Shown one piece after another: positions 41,916 through 51,841 of a DNA stretch of 64,000 nucleotides; the first letter of the stretch is position 1; the number at the start of each line of letters is the position of its first letter. The translations under genes were made by a program, and so were the position numbers. The stretch is from assembly GCA_035318985.1 (NCBI GenBank), contig DATHDP010000127.1, positions 40,005 to 104,004 on the forward strand. Reading direction: 5' to 3'. The notes below the pieces were generated by a model. That model did not search any database. It had not been told where the DNA came from and worked only from the letters and a program-made list of their open reading frames with translations. The stretch comes from VBAS01 sp035318985. GTDB taxonomy: Bacteria; Bacteroidota; Bacteroidia; Chitinophagales; Chitinophagaceae.

Positions 41916-42758
41916 GTGAATAAAGTACAGTGGATCACTATTGGCATTGGTTTATTAATAGTTTCGGCATTATTCTTTTTTGGAAGAACAGGTCCTTATA
42001 AAAATGGAATAGCAAAAAATTTTCAAGCTTCTCCTCAAAGTGAGTTAACAGCAGATTCCATTTTATTTCATGCAAAAGAAATACTTACCCCTGCTCAAAT
42101 ACAGTGGATGAATGACCTTGAACAATCTGTGATCAGGGGTGATGTAAAAAAACAAAAGCTTGATGTGTTTCATCAATTAGCACATTTCTGGAAAGATTCA
42201 GCCAGGATCTTTGAACCTTATGCCTGGTACGAAGCAGAAGCGGCAAGATTGGAAAATTCAGAAAAATCACTCACCTTTGCTGCCCATTTGATTTTAGAGA
42301 ACCTGAGGAATGAAGAAAGTGATCAGCTAAAAAGATGGAAAGCGTTACAGGCAAAAGACCTGTTTGAAAGATCTTTGAGAATTAATGATAAAAACGACTC
42401 AACAATTGTTGGGTTAGGCGCTTGTTATATCTTCGGAAATATTGCCGACAACCCTATGGAAGGGATATTAAAAGTGAGGCAAGTCGTTGAAAAAGACAGC
42501 ACTAATGTATTTGCTCAAATGGTACTTGGCCATGGTTCACTTATGTCAGGACAATACGATAGAGCGATCGATCGTTTTGAAAAAGTTCTGGCCCTTCAAC
42601 CTGCAAATCTTGAAGCTATCTTACGGATGGCCGAGGTTTTTGAAAGGAAAGAAGATAAGGCTAATGCAATTAAATGGTATTCCAAAGCACTGCCGTTAGC
42701 TCCAAACCCAGCTATGAGATCTGCCCTGGAAAAACGTATTAACGAGTTAAAGAAATAA
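41916..42758 (+). CDS. Membrane-anchored TPR protein
   Basis: 280 residues from GTG 41916. One N-terminal membrane helix (about residues 6-23) is followed by an all-helical region; TPR motifs are clearest near residues 175-270, for example FAQMVLGHGSLMSGQYDRAIDRFEKVLALQP and ANAIKWYSKALPLAPN. It probably acts as a protein-interaction scaffold in the periplasm. A start further in would remove the anchor, so GTG was chosen. It is in the HU-rng gene group. Confidence 0.88.
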   Translation: MNKVQWITIGIGLLIVSALFFFGRTGPYKNGIAKNFQASPQSELTADSILFHAKEILTPAQIQWMNDLEQSVIRGDVKKQKLDVFHQLAHFWKDSARIFEPYAWYEAEAARLENSEKSLTFAAHLILENLRNEESDQLKRWKALQAKDLFERSLRINDKNDSTIVGLGACYIFGNIADNPMEGILKVRQVVEKDSTNVFAQMVLGHGSLMSGQYDRAIDRFEKVLALQPANLEAILRMAEVFERKEDKANAIKWYSKALPLAPNPAMRSALEKRINELKK

Positions 42759-42793
42759 CCTTATTAATAAATTAATTAAAAAAATTCTGAAGT

Positions 42794-42889
42794 ATGCCTT
42801 CTGGTAAAAAAAGAAAGCGCCATAAAATGGCCACGCATAAGCGTAAAAAGAGACTAAGAAAGAATCGTCATAAGAAAAAGAATAAATAA
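42794..42889 (+). CDS. 31-aa AURKAIP1/COX24-like protein (mS38/bS22-type)
   Basis: The ORF of 31 codons is almost entirely basic: KKRKRHKMATHKRKKRLRKN, ending HKKKNK. This matches the AURKAIP1/COX24 C-terminal domain, found in mitochondrial ribosomal protein mS38 and the mycobacterial small-subunit protein bS22. In Bacteroidota such a protein of about 30 residues commonly lies upstream of rng, as here. It probably binds rRNA in the small subunit. Assignment rests on the sequence pattern and location. Confidence 0.88.
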   Translation: MPSGKKRKRHKMATHKRKKRLRKNRHKKKNK

Positions 42890-42959
42890 GTATGTAAAGT
42901 TTATAAAGCAGTTAGGTGCCTTATCAAAGGCGATCTCTATACTTATAAACTTTATATAC
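42890..42959 (+). other. Long nested hairpin between the 31-aa gene and rng
   Basis: GTATGTAAAGTTTATAAAG pairs with CTTATAAACTTTATATAC (42942-42959) almost completely. Inside is GCCTT (42918-42922) pairing with AAGGC (42927-42931). No T run follows. It may be an RNase-processed or autoregulatory leader of rng, or a transcription end. Confidence 0.6.
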
Positions 42960-43115
42960 CGTTCTTTCTTTGTCTACTGGTTGCTGCCGTTTCGGATCAT
43001 TTTTCCCGTCAAATTGCTCCCTAATCACCCATCCAACCATTAAACGGATCTATCACGGTTTAAACACACCAGTAATTATTTACCGGCAAATGGCAGAGTA
43101 AACGCCATAAAAGTT

Positions 43116-44660
43116 TTGAACAAAGAACTGATCATAAATGCTGCTCCGCAGGGTGTTGAAATTGCCCTGCTTGAGGATAAAAAACTTGTAGAGCTTCATA
43201 ACGAAAAAAGCGATGCTCGTTTTGCTGTCGGCGACTTATACTTAGGAAAAGTAAAAAAACTTATCCCCGGTCTGAATGCCGCTTTTGTGGATGTTGGTTT
43301 TGAAAAAGATGCTTTCCTTCACTACACCGATCTCAGCCCATACGCAAAATCTCTTTTGAAGTTTACTCAATACTCTATCAACCAAAAAGAGGTTTTTGAT
43401 TTTGGAGGTTTCGAAAACGAACCTGAAATCATTAAAACAGGAAAAATAAATGAAGTGCTTGGCGGTAAGCCGAACATTCTTGTTCAAATTTTAAAAGAAC
43501 CGATTGCGGCAAAAGGTCCAAGGTTAAGTTGTGAGATCTCTTTGCCTGGGCGCTTTGTTGTTATTACACCTTTCAATAATATCGTTGCTGTATCAAGAAA
43601 AATTCATTCTTCGGAGGAAAGAAAACGCTTACAAAAAATAGTGGAAGCAATTAAGCCAAAGAACTTCGGCGTAATTGTAAGAACCGCAGCTGAGGGAAAG
43701 AAAACCGCCGAGCTTCATGAAGATCTTTCGGAACTGGTAGAAACATGGAAAACAATTCAAACAAATCTTAGAAGCGCCGTTGCTCCTGCAAAAATATTAA
43801 GTGAGCAAACAAAAACGACCAGCATTTTACGTGACCTGTTAAATGAAGATTTCAATAAGATAGTTGTTAATGATCGCAATATTTTCCAGGATGCAAGAAC
43901 TTATATTCAACGCATCGCTCCGGAAAAAGCAGATATAGTTTCATTTTACCAGAATGGTTCACCCATTTTTGATTCGTTTGGAATTACAAAGCAGGTGAAA
44001 GCTTCATTTGGAAAAACTGTAAATCTTAACAGCGGTGCCTATCTTATAATTGAACATACTGAAGCATTACATGTAATTGATGTAAACAGCGGTTATAAAA
44101 GTGTAAGCAATAACCAGGAACAAAATGCACTCGAAACAAACCTCGAAGCTGCAGATGAAATAGCAAGGCAATTAAGGTTAAGAGATATTGGAGGAATAAT
44201 AGTTGTTGATTTTATTGACATGAAACTTCCTGAGAATAAAAAGAAGCTCATGGAAGCAATGGAAAAATTCATGTTGCCTGACAGAGCGAAACATGCGGTT
44301 CTTCCAATTTCGAAATTTGGATTAATGCAGATCACCCGCCAACGGATGAAACCTGAGATGAATATTAATACACAGGAAGTTTGTCCAAGTTGTGCCGGCA
44401 CAGGTAAAATTTCATCAACTATCATTCTAGAAGATGAGATCGAAAAGAATTTAAACTACTTATTTACTCACCAGCATAACAATCTTACCATTGTTGTTAA
44501 TCCGATCATTTATGCATACCTCACAAAAGGTTGGCTTTGGTCCAAGTTTTCAAAATGGAAAAGAAAATACAGAAAGAGGATCACCCTTCGGGCTGATACT
44601 AATTATCATCTTATCGAATTCAAGTTTTATGATAAGAATGATGATCAGATAAAACTTTAG
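43116..44660 (+). CDS. rng: Ribonuclease E/G
   Basis: 514 residues from TTG 43116; no in-frame ATG lies nearby and the family starts at NKELIINA. The S1 domain (about residues 35-130) is followed by the RNase E/G catalytic region with DVNSGYKSVSNNQEQNALETNLEAADEI and GGIIVVDFIDM, which hold the Mg2+ ligands. The zinc-link cysteines are in CPSCAGTGK, near 425. It cuts single-stranded RNA in rRNA processing and mRNA decay. It lacks the long C-terminal scaffold of E. coli RNase E. A 226-nt gap with a large hairpin precedes it. Confidence 0.95.
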   Translation: MNKELIINAAPQGVEIALLEDKKLVELHNEKSDARFAVGDLYLGKVKKLIPGLNAAFVDVGFEKDAFLHYTDLSPYAKSLLKFTQYSINQKEVFDFGGFENEPEIIKTGKINEVLGGKPNILVQILKEPIAAKGPRLSCEISLPGRFVVITPFNNIVAVSRKIHSSEERKRLQKIVEAIKPKNFGVIVRTAAEGKKTAELHEDLSELVETWKTIQTNLRSAVAPAKILSEQTKTTSILRDLLNEDFNKIVVNDRNIFQDARTYIQRIAPEKADIVSFYQNGSPIFDSFGITKQVKASFGKTVNLNSGAYLIIEHTEALHVIDVNSGYKSVSNNQEQNALETNLEAADEIARQLRLRDIGGIIVVDFIDMKLPENKKKLMEAMEKFMLPDRAKHAVLPISKFGLMQITRQRMKPEMNINTQEVCPSCAGTGKISSTIILEDEIEKNLNYLFTHQHNNLTIVVNPIIYAYLTKGWLWSKFSKWKRKYRKRITLRADTNYHLIEFKFYDKNDDQIKL

Positions 44661-44814
44661 TAAATCAAGATTGATAAGTGATCCAATTATAAAGGCTGCC
44701 TTTAAACAGCCCTGATAAATTATTAATAGATTCCCGCTTTCAATCGTTACTTCTTCATAAATCATTCTCGCACAAATTCACGACCTGGCTTATTCTTGTT
44801 CCGAGCTTTTACAT

Positions 44815-44847
44815 AAAAAAACGGCTATTTCAAATTGAAATAGCCGG
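44815..44847 (-). terminator. Terminator of the first SusCD operon
   Basis: CGGCTATTTCAA (44822-44833) and TTGAAATAGCCG (44835-44846) form a perfect stem. On the minus strand a T run follows. Confidence 0.9.
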
Positions 44848-44866
44848 TCTAATAAATATAAGTTCT

Positions 44867-45781
44867 TTATTGTTTAACTAAGCTTAAAGCATAAGTACCT
44901 GAAAAAGTAGCTTCTGCAGACGGTACACCCGCAAATCTATATCCATATGTCATTGTCAAAGTAATTGTCTTTGAACATGGAGCTACTGATCCTGTTCCTG
45001 ATAACCAGGGATTAGGATATGTAGCCGGATTTGCCGAATACGTTGGGCCCCAAGAGGAACCAATTTTTTGCTTAGTAATTGTAGCCGCATTAGTTCCTGT
45101 ATTAATTGTAACCACTACTGGTATAGGATTTAATACAAAAGGATCAATAAATGAGAACGATGTACTACTGACTTGTGTAAACGCTACAACATCACCAACA
45201 CTGAAATCAGCCCAGGCATCGTTTGTTACAACAAAATTTCCTTTGTATATCTCTGGATCATAAGCACAAAGTGCTTCATAACGGGCAAACTCACTGAAGA
45301 ATGGCTGACCATTAAGACCGGCACCAGTACCGTTTCCTATCGCAGGAAAAGCTTCAAATTTTCTATCGCCGACATAAAAATCCGGTGCAAAATCATATTT
45401 ATCGCCCAGAACTATTGGAGTTCCAAACAAAGCAACAATTTCTGCAGCGGTAACAGTAAAACTGGCCGGAAGGGTAGTAACACCCGCTTTGTAGAGTTTT
45501 ACATTTGCATTAGACCCATTTTTTCTAACCACGATATCAACTTTGCTTGGTAATGCTGCACCAGGAAAATAGTTATCCACTTTAAATTTACCCGCAAAAG
45601 ATGCTAAGTTTAAAAGGTTAATAGACATTGAGCCTGTTGGATCAATATTGGTTGTAATTGTTGGCACTGCAGTAATGGAAACCCTTTCAGGGATCGCCCC
45701 ATCATCTTTCGTACAGCTTGAGAAAGCGATCATAGCTCCTAAGGAAAGGGCCAGTAATATTTTTATTTTTCTAATTTTCAT
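44867..45781 (-). CDS. Surface lipoprotein of the first SusCD operon, SusE-like position
   Basis: 304 residues with a lipoprotein signal (FSSCTKDD, Cys23). The mature part has Ig-like strands, mostly Thr, Ser, Ala and Val, with no family I can name. It is the last gene of the SusC-SusD-X unit, ending before a strong terminator. By position it is like SusE/SusF proteins, which bind the ligand at the cell surface. A binding role is inferred only from context. The cysteine pair CAYD and PCSK suggests a disulfide. Confidence 0.7.
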   Translation of the reverse strand: MKIRKIKILLALSLGAMIAFSSCTKDDGAIPERVSITAVPTITTNIDPTGSMSINLLNLASFAGKFKVDNYFPGAALPSKVDIVVRKNGSNANVKLYKAGVTTLPASFTVTAAEIVALFGTPIVLGDKYDFAPDFYVGDRKFEAFPAIGNGTGAGLNGQPFFSEFARYEALCAYDPEIYKGNFVVTNDAWADFSVGDVVAFTQVSSTSFSFIDPFVLNPIPVVVTINTGTNAATITKQKIGSSWGPTYSANPATYPNPWLSGTGSVAPCSKTITLTMTYGYRFAGVPSAEATFSGTYALSLVKQ

Positions 45782-45828
45782 AATCTGTTAATTTTATTAA
45801 TAACTACTTATTATTAAGAATACATCAA

Positions 45829-47508
45829 TTAAGGTTGCCAGAATACTTTATAATTCTCAGGTATTTTTTGCGGTGGGGCATTAGAGTTTAACGCAATTTC
45901 ATTCGTATTGAAAGGCAAGGACAATGGATACTGCCTGTCGTTTTGTACTGGCGTTACTTTTCCGTCAGGACCAGTTACACTTGTAACCGTACCAGCAGGT
46001 GCAGGAGAAAACAAAACAGGATAACCTGTTCTTCTGTAATCTGTATAGCTGTCAACAGGATTCTCGATCCTGTTTATCCATTTTTCCGTCATAATAAGCT
46101 CCAGCTTTTTGGCAGCAGTTCCTGCATCAAAAGCGGCAAGAACAGCTGTCTTGTAGGCGGTAGTAGCTGCAAGTGTGTCTACAAGAGGAACAGTTTGAGG
46201 AGAACCCGCAGAACCTGGCTTGATGTAATTAATAATGATATAATCCATCTGTTTAAATGATTCATTCAATGCTGCGGTAAATACCGCTTTTTCATCACCA
46301 GTGATCACTCCTGTATTTATCAGTTCTGCCTCAAGATACAAGCGGTCGGCATAAGTTATAAACTGATGAGGCAATGCACCTGTTCCGGCCTTTAGCGCAG
46401 TTATTGTGTTAATGGCTACTGCGGCTTTGTCCTCATAGCGACCACCCGCAGGATATAATCCCAACAGTGAATAAGTATTGCTGTTAGAACCATCCCGGCA
46501 ATTTCCGTTTGATCCAAAGTAAATGCTAATAAATCCACCATCGCGGTATTCAGTGCAGTTTTCGGGAGTCGGATTTGAGCCACCGACTGCCGATTTCTGA
46601 TTATAGACATAATAAGGGATTCTTGAATCAGTAATTCCGTTTAAAATATTCGGGTTCTTTCCTTTCATGATCTCGTACATCCATGGGCTAAAAAGTTGCC
46701 CTCCACGCTGTGTAGCATTATAATCTCCTGTATAAGCAGGGTGCCTGTCATCAGTAGTACCAAAAGGTCCGTATGGCATCATAAAACTTTCAGCCTGTGA
46801 ATTGATAAGATTTGCAGGAGTTGCCAGTAATGCAGTTACCGCTGCCTTAACATCCTGAACACGTCTTACCTGCGTATACAATTTAAGCTTAATCGTATTG
46901 GCTGCTTTTTTCCATTTAGTAAGATCTCCTTTATAAATATAATCGTCAGCTCCGGGTTTTGAAGCGTTAGGTGCCGGATTATTTATATCGGCAATACCTT
47001 CATCGATCATTGCTAAAAGTTGTGGATAGATATCCTTGCCCTTATCAAATTTGGGCTGTGTTATTCCATCTGTAAACTTATCAAACTCCGAAAAAGGAAC
47101 ATCGCCATAAACATCTACAAGGATACTATATGTGTATGCCTTCAATATCTTCGCGATACCGGCATATGCATAACGAGTCTCAGCAGTTCCCTGATTAATT
47201 ACTACATTAAGGTTGGTAATGGCTCCATACAGACCATCCCATCCGGCAGACCCTGCCCCATACCTGTCTGCGCCAACACGGCCTGTGGTTTGGTGTACAT
47301 AAATAGACATGGTACTACCCAAGCCTGTGCCCAACGCTGTGTTTTGAGAAATATCTCTTTCGCATTTACTTAGTAGTAATGCTACCGGCACAGCGGTCGG
47401 GTCGTTAAGGTTCTTATTTACATCAAGAAATTTTTTGCAGCCTGTTACACCAGCCACAAGCATTATTAGTGTTGTAAAAAAGTATATAAAATGATTTTTC
47501 CTTCTCAT
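45829..47508 (-). CDS. SusD/RagB family nutrient-binding lipoprotein
   Basis: 559 residues with a lipobox VTGC (Cys24). The start KFLDVNKNLNDPTAVP is typical of the SusD-like_2 group. The TPR-like helical core has LSKCERDISQN and DVYGDVPFSEFDK; DVYGDVPFSE is a hallmark. The C-terminus has EKWINRIENPVDSYTDYRRTGYPVL, another family signature. It forms a lid on the SusC barrel and captures the ligand. It is 47 nt upstream of the third gene and 19 nt after SusC, so one operon is certain. Confidence 0.95.
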   Translation of the reverse strand: MRRKNHFIYFFTTLIMLVAGVTGCKKFLDVNKNLNDPTAVPVALLLSKCERDISQNTALGTGLGSTMSIYVHQTTGRVGADRYGAGSAGWDGLYGAITNLNVVINQGTAETRYAYAGIAKILKAYTYSILVDVYGDVPFSEFDKFTDGITQPKFDKGKDIYPQLLAMIDEGIADINNPAPNASKPGADDYIYKGDLTKWKKAANTIKLKLYTQVRRVQDVKAAVTALLATPANLINSQAESFMMPYGPFGTTDDRHPAYTGDYNATQRGGQLFSPWMYEIMKGKNPNILNGITDSRIPYYVYNQKSAVGGSNPTPENCTEYRDGGFISIYFGSNGNCRDGSNSNTYSLLGLYPAGGRYEDKAAVAINTITALKAGTGALPHQFITYADRLYLEAELINTGVITGDEKAVFTAALNESFKQMDYIIINYIKPGSAGSPQTVPLVDTLAATTAYKTAVLAAFDAGTAAKKLELIMTEKWINRIENPVDSYTDYRRTGYPVLFSPAPAGTVTSVTGPDGKVTPVQNDRQYPLSLPFNTNEIALNSNAPPQKIPENYKVFWQP

Positions 47509-47527
47509 AATTAAAAATTTAAATAGA

Positions 47528-50500
47528 TTAGAAAGTTATGTTTAAGTTAACACCTATTCTTCTTGTACTTGGTGCACCCCCGGTTTCAACTCCTTGTGCA
47601 TTACCTGATACAAGGGAGTTAATATCCGGATCAAAGTGTGTGTACTTAGGAACATTCGGAGCCAGGAACCAAAGGTTACGGCCGCTGACCGAAAACGTAA
47701 CAGCAGTTAACTTGAGTTTGTTTACAATATCAGAAGGAATGGTATAAGCCAAAACCACTTCTCTTAGTCTATATACAGTACCGTCAAATACAGCATATTC
47801 AAATGCTCCGTTGGTAGCAAAACTTGCCCCGGTACCTTGTGTAAAAAAGAGGTCATTTGTTGTAACCCTTGTTTGGTTTGCTACAGGTTTGCCACCAGCT
47901 AGTAAAGGTGTATAGTGGTTTTTACCATCAGCGCCTAAAACGGGAGTATTATTGGAATAAACGCCTTCAATAATACGGGTTTTTTCCCTGTCCTCCACAT
48001 CACGAGTTACTCCTCTTCCCAACATACTATTAATAGTTTCAGAATAGAAATCGCCACCTTGTGTCCAATCAAAAAGAGCACTCAACTGGAATCCTTTGTA
48101 AGAAAGGGTATTGGTAATACCGAATTTAAAGTCAGCATTTGGATCTCCGACCATGTCTTCATTCGGGTCAACCATTGGCATACCAGAAGTTTGATTGATC
48201 AACAACGTTCCATCTTCTGTACGGGCAGAATGACCACCTCTTAAGTAGCCATAAGGAAAACCAGGCTCTATATAGTTAAAGCCGCCGACAATAGCTCTTT
48301 GAATACCAGGAACGAGTTCCTCAACTGTATTTTCATTATTAGTGAAGATCGCCCTTACATCCCACTGAAAATCTCTACCAGCTATAGGTCGTACATCAAG
48401 TGCTGCTTCCCATCCCACGTTGCGGATCTGGCCGAGATTGGTATAGAATTGAGTATAGCCGGTGGTTACAGGCAAACTGATAGGATAGATCAGGTCAGTG
48501 GATTTTTTATTGTAATAGGTAAGTTCAAAACCAATTCTTCTTTTAAAGAAACGCATTTCAGTACCGATCTCCAGCTCCCTGGTAAATTCAGGCGTAAGAT
48601 CCGGATCATAGCTGGTAACGTCCCTTGTCGCCAAAGGCTGACCCAGAAAACCGGCGGAGTTAAGAGTAAAGGTGGCCTCACCGTTTTGGGGATCAGCGTC
48701 ATTACCTACTCTTGCATAACCTGCACGGATCTTGCCATAATCTAACCAGCTTGATTTAAGCTTAAAGGCTTCTGTCCAGATCAATGAACCGGAAACACCC
48801 GGATAAAAGTACTGGGCATTTTTATATGGAAGTGTAGAAGTAAGATCTTCTCTTGCCGTTACATTTAAAAAGGCAAAATTCTTGTACCCGAGTGAAGCAT
48901 CACCAAAGAAACCTACCAATCTTCTTTTGCTTACTCTATCAGCACTGAAACGTGCGGTAGAAGTATTTCTAAGATTATAGAGACCGGGAACAACAAAGTT
49001 AACACCCTGATTCTGCTGAAGTCTTGAAGTTCTTTGGTTAACATCATTACCTAATTTAACATCTAAAGTAAAATTAGTTCCGATCTTAGGCGTAATTATG
49101 GCTACTAGTGTGGATTGAATTTCCTGTGTTCTATTAACAACTTCGGTAATGGTACCCAAAGCATTTTCACCATTCGTTCCACCATAAGAAGACTTATCAA
49201 TGATCTGGTCTCTAAAAAGCGCATAATTATTTATACCGACATTGTAATCAAGCCTGACAATATTACTGAACTTGTAAGAAGCCCTGGCGGATGCTACTGT
49301 ACGATCGTCAATAGAAGTTATTACATTATGGTATGCACCCCATACAGGGTTAGTATATTGACCATCATTAAAGCCAATTTGTTTGCCGGCCCTGTCTTCT
49401 GAAGGCCAACCTGTAATATCCCAGTTCCTGGCCATTGTAAATGTGCGGCCCCATTGTGATAAAAAGCTTTGCGCCTGCCCAATAAATCCACCAACCTGTT
49501 TTGACCTTGAATAAGCAAGATTTGCTCCTACTGTAAGTTTACCAATATTTGTCTGTCCACCAGCGCTGATATTAGTTTTATCATAGCTTGAATTAGTAAT
49601 ATATCCTGTTTGATCAACACGTGAGAGTGTAACACTAAAAAGTGTATTTCCTTCGCCACCGCTAAGACCTATTGAGTTTTCAAAAAGGCTTCCAGTATTA
49701 AATAAAGAAGATACGTTATCCGGAATTGCTTTATAGGCTAAGCGTCCGTTAGGGAAAAGTTCAGGGTAAGCCCCATACATGGTAGCCCATGTTGAAGCAG
49801 GAATAGAGTCAACACCTGATGCAGAAGTACCCACAATATAGGTTGCCGATGGTACACCATTAACTGCAGTGGTTGCAGGCCCACCGCCATAAATAACACC
49901 CCTACCAAATTTTGCTCCCCATGAACCATTAGAGCCCGCCATTGCAAAATTAGCACCAGCTCCATATGTATTCTGAAACTCAGGTACCCCGGATATTTTT
50001 TCCAGGCTATAGCCTGTTTTGTAAGTTACATTAAGTGATTTTTGTCCTTTCCTGGGATTTCCTGATTTAGTAGTGATCAATAATACTCCATTAGCCGCTC
50101 TTGAGCCATACAACGCAGCAGCTGCAGCACCCTTTAAGATATTGATCGTCTCAATATCATTAGGATCAAGATCACCAAAACCAGAACCATAAGTTCCTCC
50201 ACCACTAAAAGGGCTAGTAGTGTTAACCAGGTTATTACTATAAGGAATACCATCAACAACTATCAAAGGCTCTCCTCCATTAAAAGAAGACACTCCCCTG
50301 ATCTGTATACGAACCGCTGCACCCGGAGCACCCTGGCCTCCCCTGATATCTACACCAGGTACTTTACCAGCAAGGCTGGCCAAAGCATTCGGTTCTGATT
50401 TTTGCAGAAGACTATTAGGATCAACTTTTGAAACTCCGTATCCTAGTGCCTTGTCCTGCCGCTTGATACCCAAAGCCGTTACTACTACTTCGCTTCCGGT

Positions 50501-50794
50501 AGCGATCTTATTCTTAACGGTAATTGCAACAGCATCAGAAGATCCCACTGTTAATTCTGCAGGGTCTATTCCTGCAGCTGTTATCAGCAAAACATCACCT
50601 GCCTTGGCCTGAATACGAAACTGGCCCTGGTTGTCTGCTGCGGTACCCACCTTAGTTCCTTTGATTCTTATTGAAGCACCAGGAACTACAAGGCCGGCTT
50701 CATCTTTAACAACTCCGGTGATAGTCCTGTCTTGGCTAAAAGCTAATACCTGAAATAGCATTAGCATCACAATTAGTGAGGCAATTTTTCTCAT
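47528..50794 (-). CDS. SusC/RagA TonB-dependent outer-membrane receptor
   Basis: 1088 residues. Signal peptide (to FSQ, about 20), then a carboxypeptidase-D-like domain (about 25-100, TGVVKDEAGLVVPGASIRIKG), a TonB-dependent plug (about 115-235, with VRIQIRGVSSFNGGEPLIVVDGIPY and the SusC motif AAALYGSRAANGVLLITTK) and a 22-strand barrel. It imports a nutrient caught by the SusD partner, powered by TonB. No glycosidase, peptidase or sensor is linked, so the substrate is open. A promoter and a terminator lie in the 266-nt gap upstream. Confidence 0.97.
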   Translation of the reverse strand: MRKIASLIVMLMLFQVLAFSQDRTITGVVKDEAGLVVPGASIRIKGTKVGTAADNQGQFRIQAKAGDVLLITAAGIDPAELTVGSSDAVAITVKNKIATGSEVVVTALGIKRQDKALGYGVSKVDPNSLLQKSEPNALASLAGKVPGVDIRGGQGAPGAAVRIQIRGVSSFNGGEPLIVVDGIPYSNNLVNTTSPFSGGGTYGSGFGDLDPNDIETINILKGAAAAALYGSRAANGVLLITTKSGNPRKGQKSLNVTYKTGYSLEKISGVPEFQNTYGAGANFAMAGSNGSWGAKFGRGVIYGGGPATTAVNGVPSATYIVGTSASGVDSIPASTWATMYGAYPELFPNGRLAYKAIPDNVSSLFNTGSLFENSIGLSGGEGNTLFSVTLSRVDQTGYITNSSYDKTNISAGGQTNIGKLTVGANLAYSRSKQVGGFIGQAQSFLSQWGRTFTMARNWDITGWPSEDRAGKQIGFNDGQYTNPVWGAYHNVITSIDDRTVASARASYKFSNIVRLDYNVGINNYALFRDQIIDKSSYGGTNGENALGTITEVVNRTQEIQSTLVAIITPKIGTNFTLDVKLGNDVNQRTSRLQQNQGVNFVVPGLYNLRNTSTARFSADRVSKRRLVGFFGDASLGYKNFAFLNVTAREDLTSTLPYKNAQYFYPGVSGSLIWTEAFKLKSSWLDYGKIRAGYARVGNDADPQNGEATFTLNSAGFLGQPLATRDVTSYDPDLTPEFTRELEIGTEMRFFKRRIGFELTYYNKKSTDLIYPISLPVTTGYTQFYTNLGQIRNVGWEAALDVRPIAGRDFQWDVRAIFTNNENTVEELVPGIQRAIVGGFNYIEPGFPYGYLRGGHSARTEDGTLLINQTSGMPMVDPNEDMVGDPNADFKFGITNTLSYKGFQLSALFDWTQGGDFYSETINSMLGRGVTRDVEDREKTRIIEGVYSNNTPVLGADGKNHYTPLLAGGKPVANQTRVTTNDLFFTQGTGASFATNGAFEYAVFDGTVYRLREVVLAYTIPSDIVNKLKLTAVTFSVSGRNLWFLAPNVPKYTHFDPDINSLVSGNAQGVETGGAPSTRRIGVNLNITF

Positions 50795-50826
50795 GTGTGT
50801 TAGTTTTGTGAATGAAATGAAGTTCT

Positions 50827-50856
50827 CAAATATAGGAATTCTATATATTCCAACAA
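50827..50856 (-). promoter_or_regulatory. Promoter of the first SusC gene
   Basis: Minus strand: TTG (50854-50856), 19-nt spacer, TATATTTG (50827-50834). An exact consensus match, 33 nt before the ATG. Confidence 0.65.
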
Positions 50857-50870
50857 CTTTTTATAGGGCA

Positions 50871-50900
50871 AAAAAGCCGTGCATCATGCTGCATGACCGT
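50871..50900 (-). terminator. Terminator of the 241-aa secreted-protein gene
   Basis: CGTGCA (50878-50883) pairs with TGCATG (50890-50895), with one G-T pair. On the minus strand six T residues follow. The loop and stem repeat at 56784-56803. Confidence 0.7.
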
Positions 50901-51060
50901 TAAAAAAAATGAATTATTTTCTCTTAAAATGAAAATAAAAGGGTTTTCAAAAAAAATCTCAATTTGAAAAAAGAGTTACAGTGTCTTTAAATTGATCCAG
51001 GTTAATGCTATGTGGATCTATTCCTTCCGGTTTCCTGCCGCAATAGTTTTTTGAGAGGAA

Positions 51061-51786
51061 TTATAAAGAGTTATAATAATCGATTAGTTTTTTGATTGAA
51101 TCCATCGATCTGAAATTCAATTTTTGGACCGTTATATAATTCTCCAGTTCTTTCCTTTTATCTGCAAGCAAGGTCAATAAATATTCTTTATCTTTTTTCA
51201 CCCGTTTCATTTCATATTTCACGTAGAGGTAATGATCCTCATATATATCAAATTGGCTGCTTATCTCTCCAGACATTTCATTTTTAGTTTTGTTTATTTT
51301 TTTAATGGAAGACTTAAGCAGTGTGATATTTCCATCTGAAAGGACCTGGTAAAAATTATTTCTATTTAAATTGTCGATCTCAGGATATCCTGTTTGAAAT
51401 TTATAATTATTGGGCAACGATTGAACCGTATCATAAAAAATGATCTCAATAATATTTCCCGGAAGAACAGTTTTTACAGTATCTCCGTTTAGTTTGATTT
51501 GGATTATTTGCTTGTACAGATCTAATCTTGCCGTCACATTATTAAATTCTATCCCTGAAACAAGTTTAATAGTTGAAGACCGAAAGCTTTCTATAAAAAA
51601 TGGATTCCCTTCGACCCCATCATAATAAGAATGAAATGAACCGCCATTTTTATCAACGATAATAAATTGATCATCCCAGTTTATATGGTCACCACCAAGT
51701 CTGCCTGCTCCCATATTTATCCTTCCTTGCGATAGTGCAGACAAATTCATATAAATCAAACCACATAATAAAAAGAATGATCTCAT
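51061..51786 (-). CDS. Secreted protein, unknown function, between two SusCD operons
   Basis: 241 residues with a signal peptide (to about residue 20, ALSQ). No family recognised. The middle is beta-rich: HINWDDQFIIVDKNGGSFHSYYDG and TVLPGNIIEIIFYD. The end is a charged helix with KDKEYLLTLLADKRKELENYI, which could be a short coiled coil. It starts after the terminator of the downstream-coded SusD gene and has its own terminator, so it seems monocistronic. Its placement between two transport operons may be accidental. Confidence 0.65.
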   Translation of the reverse strand: MRSFFLLCGLIYMNLSALSQGRINMGAGRLGGDHINWDDQFIIVDKNGGSFHSYYDGVEGNPFFIESFRSSTIKLVSGIEFNNVTARLDLYKQIIQIKLNGDTVKTVLPGNIIEIIFYDTVQSLPNNYKFQTGYPEIDNLNRNNFYQVLSDGNITLLKSSIKKINKTKNEMSGEISSQFDIYEDHYLYVKYEMKRVKKDKEYLLTLLADKRKELENYITVQKLNFRSMDSIKKLIDYYNSL

Positions 51787-51796
51787 TATCTTAAAA

Positions 51797-51825
51797 ATAA
51801 AAAGACCCCTTTTTCAAAGGGGTCT
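51797..51825 (-). terminator. Terminator of the second SusCD operon
   Basis: GACCCCTTT (51804-51812) pairs with AAAGGGGTC (51816-51824) across TTC. A T-rich run follows on the minus strand. Confidence 0.9.
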
Positions 51826-51841
51826 CTTGCAAATCTAATAA

